Origin: Paulinella micropora | Lineage: Eukaryota > Cercozoa > Imbricatea > Euglyphida | Length of the DNA stretch: 59,418 nucleotides | Reading direction: 5' to 3' | NCBI GenBank assembly: GCA_009731375.1 | Contig: BJOX01000374.1 | Coordinates: 539,945-599,362, forward strand | Part shown: piece after piece, positions 31,319 through 40,562 of the stretch | Layout of the letters: each line of letters starts with the position of its first letter | Position numbering within the stretch: position 1 is the first letter of the stretch | Notes under the pieces: model-generated | What the model saw: the letters and a program-made list of their open reading frames with translations, nothing else | What the model was told of the DNA's origin: nothing | Databases searched by the model: none | Translations under genes and position numbers: made by a program

Positions 31319-32504
31319 AGCCTGAGGTTCTAGGAGCGCGGTGAGGGGCAAGCGTGTGATATATATGCGGGGCCGCTAGCCATTTTCTTTCAAGAATAGT
31401 TATTCATTTTTTGGTAAGTCTTACAAACGAGGCGAGTGACGGTAAGCAGAACTCGGTCTGTTGTGCGGTGTGTACTGGTAATGGAATCCGCAAGCGTACC
31501 CGTGGCAGGCTTATTGCAGCGATGTCGGTATTTTTTTTGCGAACTGGAGAATGCTTTCCGGGCCGGACGGTGGCACACACGGTAAACCAATTCGTTCCAT
31601 CTGGGAAGTTCAAGAGACAGTGCAGCCGTTGTGACAATGATTGCCAAGGTTTTACTAGTTATCAAAGAACGGTTTTTTACGCAATTAGTAGTAATTTATT
31701 AGTATGACAAAAACTCACCGATCACTGCATGTCACTAGTAGTCGAACTGACTCTCGTGGAGTCGTCGTCACGCGGCTGGGGCATGATTTTTGAGAAATAA
31801 ACCTATCATACTGACTGCTAAAATCTACAAATGAAACACTGCTAAAATCTACAAATGAAACTACAAGTTGTTCACTGGCCAAAATTTGATTCAAAAGTAT
31901 CATACTAGGAAGTTCACACCTGGGAATCACTGAAATAGTATTTGCTATCACTGATCACTACCCAACAAAAAAAGAAAAAAAGATGTATTGCATTGCATTA
32001 AATTGCATTACATGGAATTGTATTGCATCGCATTACATGGCATTGTATGCTGTAGTAGAAATATTATGTTATATTACATGTTATCTATGCCAGAAATGTT
32101 CATGTAGACTCGTTTGATGGAGCAAAAAACTTTTACACGTCTGGGAATCATATTTATATTGCGCTTTTTGCGTGTTGCTTCTTACAGCATGCAGTCATAT
32201 AACAAACAACATCCAAGAGGTAAAACCATCTATTTTTGAGCTTAGCTTGTTCAGTCAATATTTGCGGTACTAAAATGCAAAGCACATCATTCGAAAGCTC
32301 GTGTCCTGAACTGTGAAATGACGGCTTCAACAAATGATGGCTTCAACTTTGCAATAGCACCAATATTGGTGGAGGGCTAAGTTCAAAATTTGAGGAGTTT
32401 TCAACTTGAATGTCGTCCATGATATGCATGACTGGTAGAAGAGAGCTTCGGCCATAGCTGGCTAGCTTTGTCGTCGTGGTAGTATTAAGTAATAGTAAGT
32501 AGTA
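31319..32504. other. Spacer, no gene supported
   Basis: Unique DNA. A 98-codon frame (31411-31707) holds two CxxC pairs (CCAVC and CSRCDNDC) that recall a zinc ribbon, but it lacks any other recognisable feature. A 22-24-bp direct repeat (CTGCTAAAATCTACAAATGAAA) lies near 31818-31862, and CATTGCATTA-like repeats at 31985-32050. Confidence 0.4.
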
Positions 32505-32671
32505 GCCTTCAAGATAGACCAATACTTTCAAAGACACACTTTGAAAATACTTGACCGACAAGACCAATACTTTCAAAGACACACTTTGAAAATACTTGCA
32601 CCGACAAGATTGAACTGGCGACAGGTCCCAGGTGGTATTGAACTTGATCACTGGGCTATCGCGTGCGCACA
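32505..32671 (-). mobile_element. tRNA-derived SINE, copy 2
   Basis: On the minus strand the first ~75 bases match the head of the SINE at 72: GATAGCCCAGTGATCAAGTT, then CTGTCGCCAGTTCAAT. The body differs and holds a tandem pair of ~48-bp units (32512-32597). Triplet repeats flank both ends. Confidence 0.65.
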
Positions 32672-32733
32672 ATAATAATAAATAAAAGTAGTTGTAAGTA
32701 GTAGTAGTTGTAGTAGGTAGTGTGAGTAGTAGC

Positions 32734-32768
<35 letters not shown>

Positions 32769-33163
32769 CCACGTTTCCAACCCAGCTCAGCAGCGTTGAG
32801 TCTCCGGTGCGTGTGACTCGTCATTGGTCTCGTCTTTTAGAGTGCACCCTTACGGCTTGTGCTGTTCTGTTGTAAGTGCACCGAGCAGTGTTGAGTCTCC
32901 GGTGCGTGTGGAGTTGCCAATGTTCTTCTCTTGCAGAGATTGACGGCTTGTGCTGTTCTTTTGTCCAAGGACCGTGCAGGTTGAGGAGAAGGAGAAAGAG
33001 GATTGATGTTTCGGTGTAGGCGTCTATCAGCTCCCGATCTTGTCTTGACCCTCAGCTTGCAAGCCCAAAACTTACACCAGCAACCTGCAAGATAATATAT
33101 GGATAGACAGATAGATAGATTTAGATAGCCAAGTTGAACGTGCATATATATATACATATATAT
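32672..33163. repeat. TAA/TAG microsatellite and a ~95-bp duplicated block
   Basis: TAG triplets (32685-32768), then two related blocks sharing GTTGAGTCTCCGGTGCGTGTG at 32797 and 32889 and ACGGCTTGTGCTGTTCT at 32851 and 32942. The stretch ends in a TA/CATATA tract that is the integration target of the viral element. Confidence 0.6.
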
Positions 33164-33575
33164 GATCATTTATGTTGGATAGACAGGTCTATGTTTTATA
33201 TTATAAAATAAGCATTAGAAACATAAAAACACAACATAGGACACAACAAAAACAGACATTCAAACATATCAAAAACATACCTTTGTTTTACAAAAAACGA
33301 CAAACTGAGCACAATAAGAGAGATTTAGACAAAATAACGACAAAAACACCATTTTATTCCATAAAATTGTATATATTACTCTGTATATATGGTTTTTGTC
33401 GTTATTTTGTCTAAATCTCTCTTATTGTGCTCAGTTTGTCGTTTTTTGTAAAACAAAGTTATGTTTTTGATATATTTGAATGTCTGTTTTTGTTGTGTCC
33501 TACGTTGGTTTTTTATGTTTCTAATGCTTGTTTTATAATATAAAACATAGACCTGTCTATCCAACATAAATGATC
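33164..33575. repeat. Left terminal palindrome (hairpin-telomere-like)
   Basis: Arms 33164-33347 and 33392-33575 (184 bp each) are reverse complements with 6 mismatches. The 44-base core (33348-33391) is asymmetric and can fold into two mini-hairpins, ATTTTAT-TCC-ATAAAAT and a TATATA stem. This gives a T-shaped terminus if melted. Confidence 0.95.
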
Positions 33576-33639
33576 ACACCCCAAAGGGGGGGGGGGGATA
33601 ACACAATCAGGAAACCTAGTCATTTAATAAAAATGATTT

Positions 33640-34119
33640 TTAGTAAATGGGGATAAACCAATTAATGCTATCTTCGTTAGCCCCCACCTTTTTCGTAAAA
33701 GCAGAGAGAGAGGGGAAAACAAGAATTTCCTCTCCCTCTCCCTCATCCCCAACCTTGAATGATGCGAGAAAGTAAGTTTTCTTTTTTGGAGCTCTCATGA
33801 TTCTGTCTATTGGAACCCAAGCAAAAAGATAATTCTCATCTCTTTCCCTCGCCCTGCCACGTGGAGTATAATAACTGACGTTGTTTTCCATGACTTCAAA
33901 GCCATTTACCAAACCAAGGCTAACAAAGCCAGCAGACACGCGAATAAATTTCGCGTCTTTATGTTCGGTTGGGGCTTTCTTTTCAACAGCAGTCCAACTC
34001 TTCCAAAAACCTACAACCACATTCATTATAGTGAAAAAGAAACAATAGAGTTAGGACTTACCACCCCCCGCGAGGTTGATTGCGCCAACTCCCTCTGCCA
34101 ATTCTTCAGGCTCTCCCAT
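33640..34119 (-). CDS. TIR gene 1, left copy, one intron
   Basis: Spliced model: exon 1 34119-34062 (start MGEPEELAEGVGAINLAGG), intron 34061-34011 (51 nt, GTAAGT to TTGTAG with a pyrimidine-rich tract), exon 2 34010-33640. It gives 142 residues. The downstream ATG at 34026 would give an intron-less 128-residue version but discards the conserved exon 1. The right TIR holds the same gene with an intron at the same position and phase (57388-57874). The product was not recognised. It has conserved WKSWTAVEKKAPTEHKDA, FAWVP and KKTYFL stretches and an NEDSINW end. It is transcribed towards the terminus, with a GATTTAAA-type motif upstream. Confidence 0.75.
34011..34061 (-). other. Spliceosomal intron in TIR gene 1 (left)
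   Basis: Minus strand: donor GTAAGT, a TCTATTGTTTCTTTTTCAC tract, acceptor TTGTAG. 51 nt, phase 1. The equivalent right intron is 70 nt with diverged interior. Confidence 0.7.
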
Positions 34120-34278
34120 ATTCTATCACACACACCAAAAGCATGTGTAATAGAAATTTCTTTGAATAAGGGTGGGGTTTGAACCCCTTGGTTTTGAAAA
34201 AAACCAATGTATGTTGATAATGTTGATTTCTAAGCAAAATCAACATATTTTAAATCAACATTTAACACTAAAGTCTTT

Positions 34279-34808
34279 TTATTCCGAGTTGCTATCCGCA
34301 CTCTCGGTTCTGTAGACTCTGTGCATATTCCTATCGGTTTCTAGTTTGCTATTAATGCTATCATTTACGTATTCGTTAATACCATCACTAGAGTATTTGT
34401 TAAACGAAACATTAAACGATAAATGTTCTTTTTCAATACCAGCGAGAATTCTATTCATGACAATAGCGGAAAGTTGGCCACGATTGTCATTTTTCCACTT
34501 ATAGAAATTATCGCGTTCTTTGTTTATTTTTTTTTCCAATTTTTTTTTGTCTCATTCTAAAAAGTTTATCAGCCTCTACTTCATTATTTTCAATACTCAA
34601 TCGTTGCAACATCTCATTAACCGCCTCTAGTTTTATTATGTCTGGTTGTTTCTTTTCAGCGAGACGAGAAATTTCTTTATCTATTTTAGAAATTCTTTCT
34701 TCGCATATTATTTTATCCTTATTTAGTCTATCCTTGCTTGTTCTACGAATTTCATATTCCTCAAACCAATCTGATTTAGTTTTGGTTCTGCTCGGAATTA
34801 AGTTCATT
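34279..34808 (-). pseudogene. TIR gene 2, left copy, frameshifted coiled-coil protein
   Basis: Counterpart of the intact right copy at 56694-57227, from a MNLIPSRTK start at 34808. The frame breaks in the T-runs at 34527-34548. The two parts (34808 to about 34540 and 34539-34279) cover the whole right-copy protein at moderate identity. It could be a true mutation or a homopolymer sequencing error. The product is charged and helical (EERISKIDKEISRLAEKK) with a conserved RGQLSAIVMN...FNKYSSDGINEYVNDSIN segment and a TESADSNSE end. Function unknown. Confidence 0.7.
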
Positions 34809-34819
34809 TTTTTTGCGAC

Positions 34820-34890
34820 ACTGCGACAAAAAAGCGAAATTCTGTCGCAGAGGTTGCGACACTGCGACACCGCGGTGTCTTGGTGTCGCA
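34820..34890. promoter_or_regulatory. GCGACA repeats and CG-centred palindrome
   Basis: TGCGACAC-type repeats flank the perfect palindrome GACACCGCGGTGTC (34866-34879), nested in GCGACAC...GTGTCGC. The right TIR has a diverged palindrome at the same place, CAACACCCCAACAGCGCGGTGTTGG (near 56608-56632, given here as separate halves CAACACCCC and GGTGTTGG). A protein site or RNA hairpin near the start of TIR gene 2 is plausible. Confidence 0.45.
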
Positions 34891-34984
34891 AAGACATATT
34901 CACTGAAATAGAATTTTCTAGAATTTTCTCTAAAGTCGGATGTGTATTTTTCATCGGTGTGATTGATGAAAAACTTTCGGATGA

Positions 34985-35060
34985 AGTTCATATAGATGAA
35001 TGGGTAGGGTGCTCACACTCGGTTTTCCGTGTCGTGAGTTCAATTCCCATTAGATTAGTT
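34985..35060 (+). other. tRNA-like segment unique to the left TIR
   Basis: Contains AATGGGTAGGGTGC and GAGTTCAATTCCC (a B-box match) within a ~160-bp stretch missing from the right TIR. It cannot be folded as a standard tRNA. Possibly a SINE-type fragment or tRNA relic. Confidence 0.35.
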
Positions 35061-35159
35061 ATGGGCTTCATCGCCTTTTTTTTCATTTTTTGCTCATATC
35101 AAATACTTCAAATACTTCAAATACTTTCTTTTTCAACAAATTGTCAGGCACGTGCAGGT

Positions 35160-35230
35160 ATGTGTAATGGTTAGTAAGCATTCTGTTGAAAACTTGGTCG
35201 CCAGTTCAATTCTGGTTGATGATTTTACAT
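35160..35230 (+). other. tRNA-like structured element, left TIR
   Basis: Has AATGGTTAGTAAGC (D-loop-like), a possible TTGAAAA loop and a good T-arm GCCAG-TTCAATT-CTGGT. Outer arms ATGTGTAAT and ATTTTACAT pair imperfectly. The same element is in the right TIR (56420-56501) with a perfect 14-bp outer stem. Confidence 0.45.
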
Positions 35231-35320
35231 AATATTTGCCATGTCTTTTTTGCTTAGCCATAACGATTTTTTTTTGTGAATATAAGAGCAGTGCGAGTGA
35301 TAATACCTTCTCCTGTTGCT

Positions 35321-35560
35321 GTCCGACCTTAAGGTCGGCCGTGTCCGACCCTATTTTTTAAAGGTTGAACACTTTTTCCTCATTAAATTTCTGTATTTTA
35401 TATATAATTCTTCTTCGTATTACACATTTTTTATATTGTCCAAGGTGTCCAAGGTTAAATAAAAAAAAAGTAAATTTTTTCCCTGTCCCCATTTTTCTAA
35501 TGGACACTTATAAAAGTTTCTAAAAAAAAAGGTCGGACTTGGACAACCTCGGACACGATT
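35321..35560. promoter_or_regulatory. GTCCGACC iteron cluster, left
   Basis: Copies of GTCCGACC/GGTCGGAC at 35321, 35333 (inverted, GGTCGGCC), 35343, 35531 and a related CCTCGGAC near 35547, including the palindrome GTCCGACCTTAAGGTCGG. About 150-380 bp upstream of the first internal gene. Candidate binding sites for a replication or transcription factor. Confidence 0.6.
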
Positions 35561-35711
35561 AATACTAAAACGAATTTCTCTCTCTCGGTTGCTTAATAGC
35601 ACTCTCAGGTGTCCAAGTGGATTTTGAGCGATTTACGTGTGTTTGACGCGGGGTGGGATTTTCTATTTAAAATAATTCAAATAATATAATTATATATATA
35701 AAGGACACATA

Positions 35712-35939
35712 ATGCCGAGGACACCTCAATTCACTAAGGAAGAAATCGTTCAACGGAGAAGGGAAAGGGCGAAAGCATTTTTGAAGGCTCATCCTGATAA
35801 GAATAGGGAAAATGCGAAGGCATACTATTATAAGAACCAAGAAAGGATAAAAATAATGCGGAAGGAGAAATACGAAAAACAAAAAGCCGAATTACTTGAA
35901 TTAAGGGCTTTTCGTAATAGTATGTTAAATAATATATAA
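35712..35939 (+). CDS. Small basic protein
   Basis: 75 residues, very rich in Lys/Arg and helical (RRRERAKAFLKAHPDKNREN, then RIKIMRKEKYEKQKAELLEL). First gene inside the left TIR; its TATATATATAAAGG promoter belongs to the TIR and is shared with the recombinase gene at the other end. Probably nucleic-acid binding from charge alone; the family was not recognised. Confidence 0.7.
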   Translation: MPRTPQFTKEEIVQRRRERAKAFLKAHPDKNRENAKAYYYKNQERIKIMRKEKYEKQKAELLELRAFRNSMLNNI

Positions 35940-35980
35940 TTTATTTTATATATAAAAATATATACACTATTATATAAACC

Positions 35981-36493
35981 ATGGACACCTCTCACCGCCG
36001 ATCGTATTGGACATATGAAGACTTACAACTCCATTTAGATTACGTGAATGGAAGTTATTTTCTAAATCTAGTCAATGCCGTTTCATTTCTATCACCCGAT
36101 GGAAAGTGGAACACGGCCGATTGGAAACTTATGGAAAGTATAGAAAAAGGGGAAGAACAATATTGCTGTTGCTCACACGAGATTACAAAGAATTACATTG
36201 TAAAAAACGTAAAAAACGGGAGAGAAATGGTGCTAGGCTCCGAATGTATCAAGCGGTTTAAGAACGATAAAATGAACGAAGACTTGTCATTGCTCATCCG
36301 CACTCTTGACAATCCAAACATTAAATTTTGTTGTTATTGTGATAGCAATAGGGCAATACCAAAAAAGATTGTAGAAAAATATCCGAAAAGGGACAAGTAT
36401 TATCACAAAGCCTGCTTAATAAATAGGTTGAAGTATTGCGAACATTGCGGACAATACAAAGGATTTATTCCCTGTGGGTGCCTGAATAAGTAA
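35981..36493 (+). CDS. Cys-rich zinc-binding-type protein
   Basis: 170 residues. The middle (residues ~60-95) has CCCSHEI...NYIVKNVKNG...LGSECIKRF, a pattern seen in uncharacterised proteins of large DNA viruses. The C-terminus has further Cys pairs: FCCYC, CEHC and PCGC, giving two probable zinc sites. It is preceded by TATATAAACC. Probably early and nucleic-acid or protein binding; no function is assigned. Confidence 0.8.
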   Translation: MDTSHRRSYWTYEDLQLHLDYVNGSYFLNLVNAVSFLSPDGKWNTADWKLMESIEKGEEQYCCCSHEITKNYIVKNVKNGREMVLGSECIKRFKNDKMNEDLSLLIRTLDNPNIKFCCYCDSNRAIPKKIVEKYPKRDKYYHKACLINRLKYCEHCGQYKGFIPCGCLNK

Positions 36494-36633
36494 GAAAAGA
36501 AACAAATTGTTTTTTTTGTTATAACGATATATAAAAAAATCTAATTCCTATTAAGGACAACGATATACATGGGTATATGGATATATAGAATAATTAATTT
36601 ATTTTTATAAAAATATCCGAGCGACTATATAAC

Positions 36634-39134
36634 ATGACCGCACCGACACTGACCAATAACCAATGGTATTACAAACAAGAAGAAGCACTGAGAGATAAAC
36701 CACAAGATGCGGTTCTCATTAAGTGGGGGAATAAACAATTCGCCACTATGCCATGCCAAGAGGATTTCATTGAATTGATTTAAAACACGCCCGATGACCA
36801 AAAGCAATACTATGAAGTATTAATGGAAAACAAACCCCAACGAATGTTTGCCGACATTGATGGCGATGAATTATCAATCACACGAGAAAAAATGTATGAG
36901 CGGTGGAACACGCTTATGGAAAACGTATTCGCCAATGTAGGCTTGAAGTATAATCCCAAAAAAGCCAAATTCTTAGACGCGTGTAAGGATGGTAAAATGT
37001 CTTGCCACTTTTCTTACGATAACGGCTTGGTATTCAAAAACTGCGAAACACAAAAAGATTTTTGGAAGTATGTGGAAGTAGTGATTGAAAAAGATTATCC
37101 CGACCTCTGCTTCACGTTTGAACGAGCCGACAAGAATATTGAATTACGAACCATACTTGATATCTCCGTCTATAACAAAAACAGGGCTTTTCGCACTATC
37201 TACTCTCATAAAGAAGATAGCGACCGCGTTTTGCTCCCGTATTCATACACACCAAAAACAAATACTTTAAAACTGCTACAAGATGTAGAAATAGACGATT
37301 ATCTGATTATGCGCCCCGATGACAATACATTCTACGAAGTCAAAATTCCCGAATGTACAACTTTGAAGCGATATCAACATATCACGTTGGACGAAATACG
37401 CGGAATTATACTCCGCAAAATACCAAATGTAGAAATCGTTGAAATAAAGCAGAGAATGTTTGTTTTGAAAACCAAGGGGACACGAGTATGTATTATAAAC
37501 GGGGAAGAAAACACCAGCGACAATTGCTATGTAGTGTGGAGAAGAGACGGCCTGTATTTCTACTGCCACGATAGCAGTTGCGAGGGTAAAGGTATGAAAA
37601 TTCACGAATTATCACCCCCGATCGTCCGTAATATTCACACGATTGATGACCTGCGCCGACTTGCCAGCGAATGTGATACTAAAGTAAAATTCAACGAGTT
37701 GATAGATACTGCTTTGGCGTGGATGAATAATTCATATACTTTTGCTAACTTGGCAAAGCCGACCATAATTGAAGAATACGTTGATTCCAAAGGCAAGAAG
37801 GTATTTCGTTATAAGACGGAGTCAGCAANNNNNNNNNNTGCAAGAAGGTATTTCGCTATAAGACGGAGTCAGCAATGGAGTCATTCTTCAAAAACAAAAG
37901 AGTAAGGACGAAACTATCAAAGGAGGACTGGATATCATATGGTAAAAACCCCGCCACATTGAATGTTGTTGATTTGTATAAAATATGGACTACACACCCG
38001 AGAAGACGCGAAGTAAATGACGTAATCTTTGACCCCAAGGCATACTTTGATAACGACAAACAAGGGTTTTATAACTTGTTTAAGGGTTTTGAAATTCCAG
38101 CAGACACATTAAAAGACGTGAAATCCTTCACGGCGGAAGAAGAAAAAAATGAAGCATTCTTTCAACATATCCTAAACAGATGGTGCGGGGGAAATCAGGA
38201 CATATATAAAAAGGTGCTTGATATGTTTGCGAGCATTTACCAAAAGCCGTGGCAAAAACTACATTTATCATTAGTTTTGACCAGCACTGAACGAGCAGGT
38301 AAGGGGATTATTCTTGAAATATTCAAAGACATAATAGGCGCCGATTATTACTTCCAGCCGTCCGACGTTAGAGAAATATTGGGCGATTTCAACGCGCAAC
38401 TCGCAAAAGCAATCGTAGTATTTATGGACGAAATGGTATGGGGTGGTGATAAAGAACGGGCGGGAACAATTAAGAAACTTGTATCAGAAAACACGCTCAC
38501 TCTTAAACAAAAATATTTACCAAATCTAACATTAGAAAATATGTTATTCTTAGTCCTTGCTTCAAACGAAGAATGGGTAGTGCCAGCGGGAACCACTGAG
38601 CAACGATGGCTAGTCCTTGAGGTGTCTGACGAACTGGCACTCATGAAAACAGACGAAAAGAGAAAAGTGATTGCGGATATTAGGTCTATTGACAGGCAAC
38701 GACTGGCAAAGTTTCTTCTTGAACGAGACCTCAGCGAGTTTAACGACCGCGAAACAATCATTACAAAGGGGCTACGAGAACAAAAAGTAAAATCTCTTTC
38801 AAAGTTGAGAAAGTGGTGGTTGGATTGCTTGAACTTGGGATATATCACGAAAGACTTTCCAGAAATTCATTTTGGCAAAGATGTTTCAAAAGAAGCATTA
38901 TACGATGCGTATAAAGCAAATGCGAATGACCCGCACACTTCACGGGTTAGTTTCTGGACTAGTCTTAGAAAACTGATGCCAAATGTGGTAGAAAAGAAGA
39001 AAACAACAGAAGCAGGTGTAAGAATTAAATACGTAGATTTACCAACCTTAGAAGAGTGTAAAAATCAATGGAAGATTATTTATGGCGATAATGAATGGGC
39101 TTTTGATGACGACGATGATGAAGACGATGAATAA
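36634..39134 (+). CDS. Primase-helicase (AEP primase plus D5-like SF3 helicase), interrupted
   Basis: Replication protein. The frame opens at ATG 36634, is broken by TAA at 36781-36783, and continues in the same frame through the primase core; ATG 36823 could restart just before it. The primase part shows FADIDGD (catalytic DxD), MSCHFSYD (SxH) and LDISVYNKNRAFR, then a Cys/His zinc-type region (YCHDSSCEGKG). The helicase part has the P-loop ERAGKG (near 38289-38306), Walker B VVFMDEMVW and SF3 motif ASNEEWVVPAGTTEQRW. The 10-N gap at 37829-37838 lies between duplicated ~36-base flanks; without that duplication the two halves are in one frame, so this break is an assembly artefact. The TAA is read directly and may be a real nonsense mutation or a base error. 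Confidence 0.9.
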
Positions 39135-39177
39135 ACAATATATAAAAACGGATTTTTTTTCTTGTAGTTAATATAGT

Positions 39178-39828
39178 ATGCTATCTACTAAGCAAAACTA
39201 TTTAGATGCGATAGAAAAATGGACTCATTTAAGTAGCGATATTAAACCACCAACAAGCAAATCACTTAAAACTGATATCGTCGCATTTTACGAAAAATAC
39301 CGACCCGAACAACCCCCGCGGGGTGATAACGTTGAAGTTTCATTGCCCCCCATTGATACATTGAAGAGCGTCGTTTTTGATGAACCAGAAGAATTTACGC
39401 CTTTTAAAGAAAGTGATTTGAAGGAAACTGGTATTACCAAAATCAAGGCCAACGTAGGAGAAGAATTGGCGAAAAAAGAAATGCCTGTTTTAGAAGCGTC
39501 CACGCCCCCAAATGAGAAGAAAACGCCGATTAAAGCAAAGCGGAATCCACCCGAGAGTGGGTATAGTTGCTATGAAATAATAACGGCACATTTGAAAGTA
39601 TCAAAAGACCCGTTTAACTTCTTGTACATGAAAGTTGAAGACCGCACCATATTACAGGAGGATATGAAGAAATGGCACGAGAGCAGATATGCTCACATAC
39701 CACCAGACCAACGACCTACCCTTAAATATGGTAAGTTAGATTATAAGACGTTTTTCCGCGATGTCTTATCTCAACACGAGGGCAAACTCACGACATTAAA
39801 AGATATGTATGACAGGTTTCATGTGTAA
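39178..39828 (+). CDS. Uncharacterised viral protein
   Basis: 216 residues, not recognised. A helical N-terminus, a Pro/Glu/Lys-rich middle (residues ~45-125) and a folded C-terminal ~90 residues (SGYSCYEIITAHLKVSKDPF, DVLSQHEGKL). It starts 43 bp after the helicase stop and its end overlaps the convergent next gene by 10 bases. Confidence 0.7.
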   Translation: MLSTKQNYLDAIEKWTHLSSDIKPPTSKSLKTDIVAFYEKYRPEQPPRGDNVEVSLPPIDTLKSVVFDEPEEFTPFKESDLKETGITKIKANVGEELAKKEMPVLEASTPPNEKKTPIKAKRNPPESGYSCYEIITAHLKVSKDPFNFLYMKVEDRTILQEDMKKWHESRYAHIPPDQRPTLKYGKLDYKTFFRDVLSQHEGKLTTLKDMYDRFHV

Positions 39829-40491
39829 GAGGCAGTTAGTGCTACGTCGCGCATTACATCAATNNNNNNNNNNCGCCGTAAGTGCTACGTCTCTCATCAC
39901 ATCAATATTGAAATATGAAGGTTTGAAAGATACAGGCTCTGCAGACGCTGATTTATAATATACTTCTATGGTTAATGGCGCACCAGTCGCATACGCTACC
40001 AGAGCGTCATTTGTTGTGTTATCTACAATTCGTATAGTGCGGTTGTTGGTAGTGTCCGAGGGGTTTGGACAAGTCATCTGCCAAGTCAAATTCATTTGAA
40101 CTCCATATCTTTGGATTAGCCACACACAATCAAAAGACTTATAATCAATGGCGGTTGTATAATTTAGCACTTCGGTATAATAATCATATGTATTCGTGCC
40201 ATCTGTGATATGAAACCAAAATTGGAATGTAGCAATGCCAGTTGGCGCGGGTAAATTCAAAGACCCGCGAAATGATACATTAACAAAATAACCATAACCA
40301 AGACTTGATATGGTTTTGCTTCCATACCCGCCCGTACATAGAGTTGTAAATGTTGAACTAGTCATCCATGAGCGCATATCAAGACCAACATACGCATTTT
40401 GAATGTTTCTTGTTAATGTCGGGGTAGCCACGACCGCGATTGTCTTCGTGTCAATAGATTGTTGCTCTTGCGAACGGCCGAATATATTCAT
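39819..40491 (-). CDS. Putative virion surface protein, MNIFGRS type
   Basis: About 210 residues from ATG 40491 (an upstream in-frame ATG is unlikely because it would run through the AT-rich promoter). It begins MNIFGRSQEQQ and is otherwise beta-rich (YGYFVNVSFRGSLNLPAP, FQFWFHITDGTNTYDYYTEV). The start peptide matches the protein at 53071-54306 (MNLFGQS). A 10-N gap at 39864-39873 lies between duplicated ~25-base flanks near the C-terminus; the frame before and after it ends at TGA 39821-39819. Possibly an adhesin or head decoration anchored by its N-terminus. Confidence 0.65.
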
Positions 40492-40562
40492 TTTTTTTAG
40501 AAAACTTAAACTATATATAATCTTATAATATAAGATTGAATATAAAATAATAGAATTAAAAT
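40492..40562. promoter_or_regulatory. Bidirectional AT-rich promoter
   Basis: 71 bp between divergent starts (40491 minus and 40563 plus), containing CTATATATAATC and TATAAGATTGAATATAAAAT. It must serve both the surface protein and the fibre. Confidence 0.5.

Larger units (their letters stand above)
33164..35707 (+). repeat. Left terminal inverted repeat
   Basis: About 2.5 kb, inverted relative to 55959-58350. Identity is patchy: the terminal palindrome, the spacer between the two TIR genes and the inner promoter are near-identical, while parts of the genes have diverged strongly. It ends with TATATATATAAAGGACA, so the TIR supplies the promoter of the first internal gene. Confidence 0.9.

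Noticed and set aside
31411-31707. A 98-codon frame with two CxxC pairs, possibly a piggyBac-type zinc ribbon
   Set aside because: No transposase core, terminal repeats or other conserved motif nearby; too little support for a gene call.
34638-35174. A 178-codon plus-strand frame in the left TIR
   Set aside because: It is antisense to TIR gene 2 and is not kept in the right TIR.
36634-39134. Alternative genetic code (TAA as Gln) to explain the stop in the primase
   Set aside because: TAA terminates many other genes of the element at sensible places, so a single nonsense change, re-initiation or a base error is simpler.
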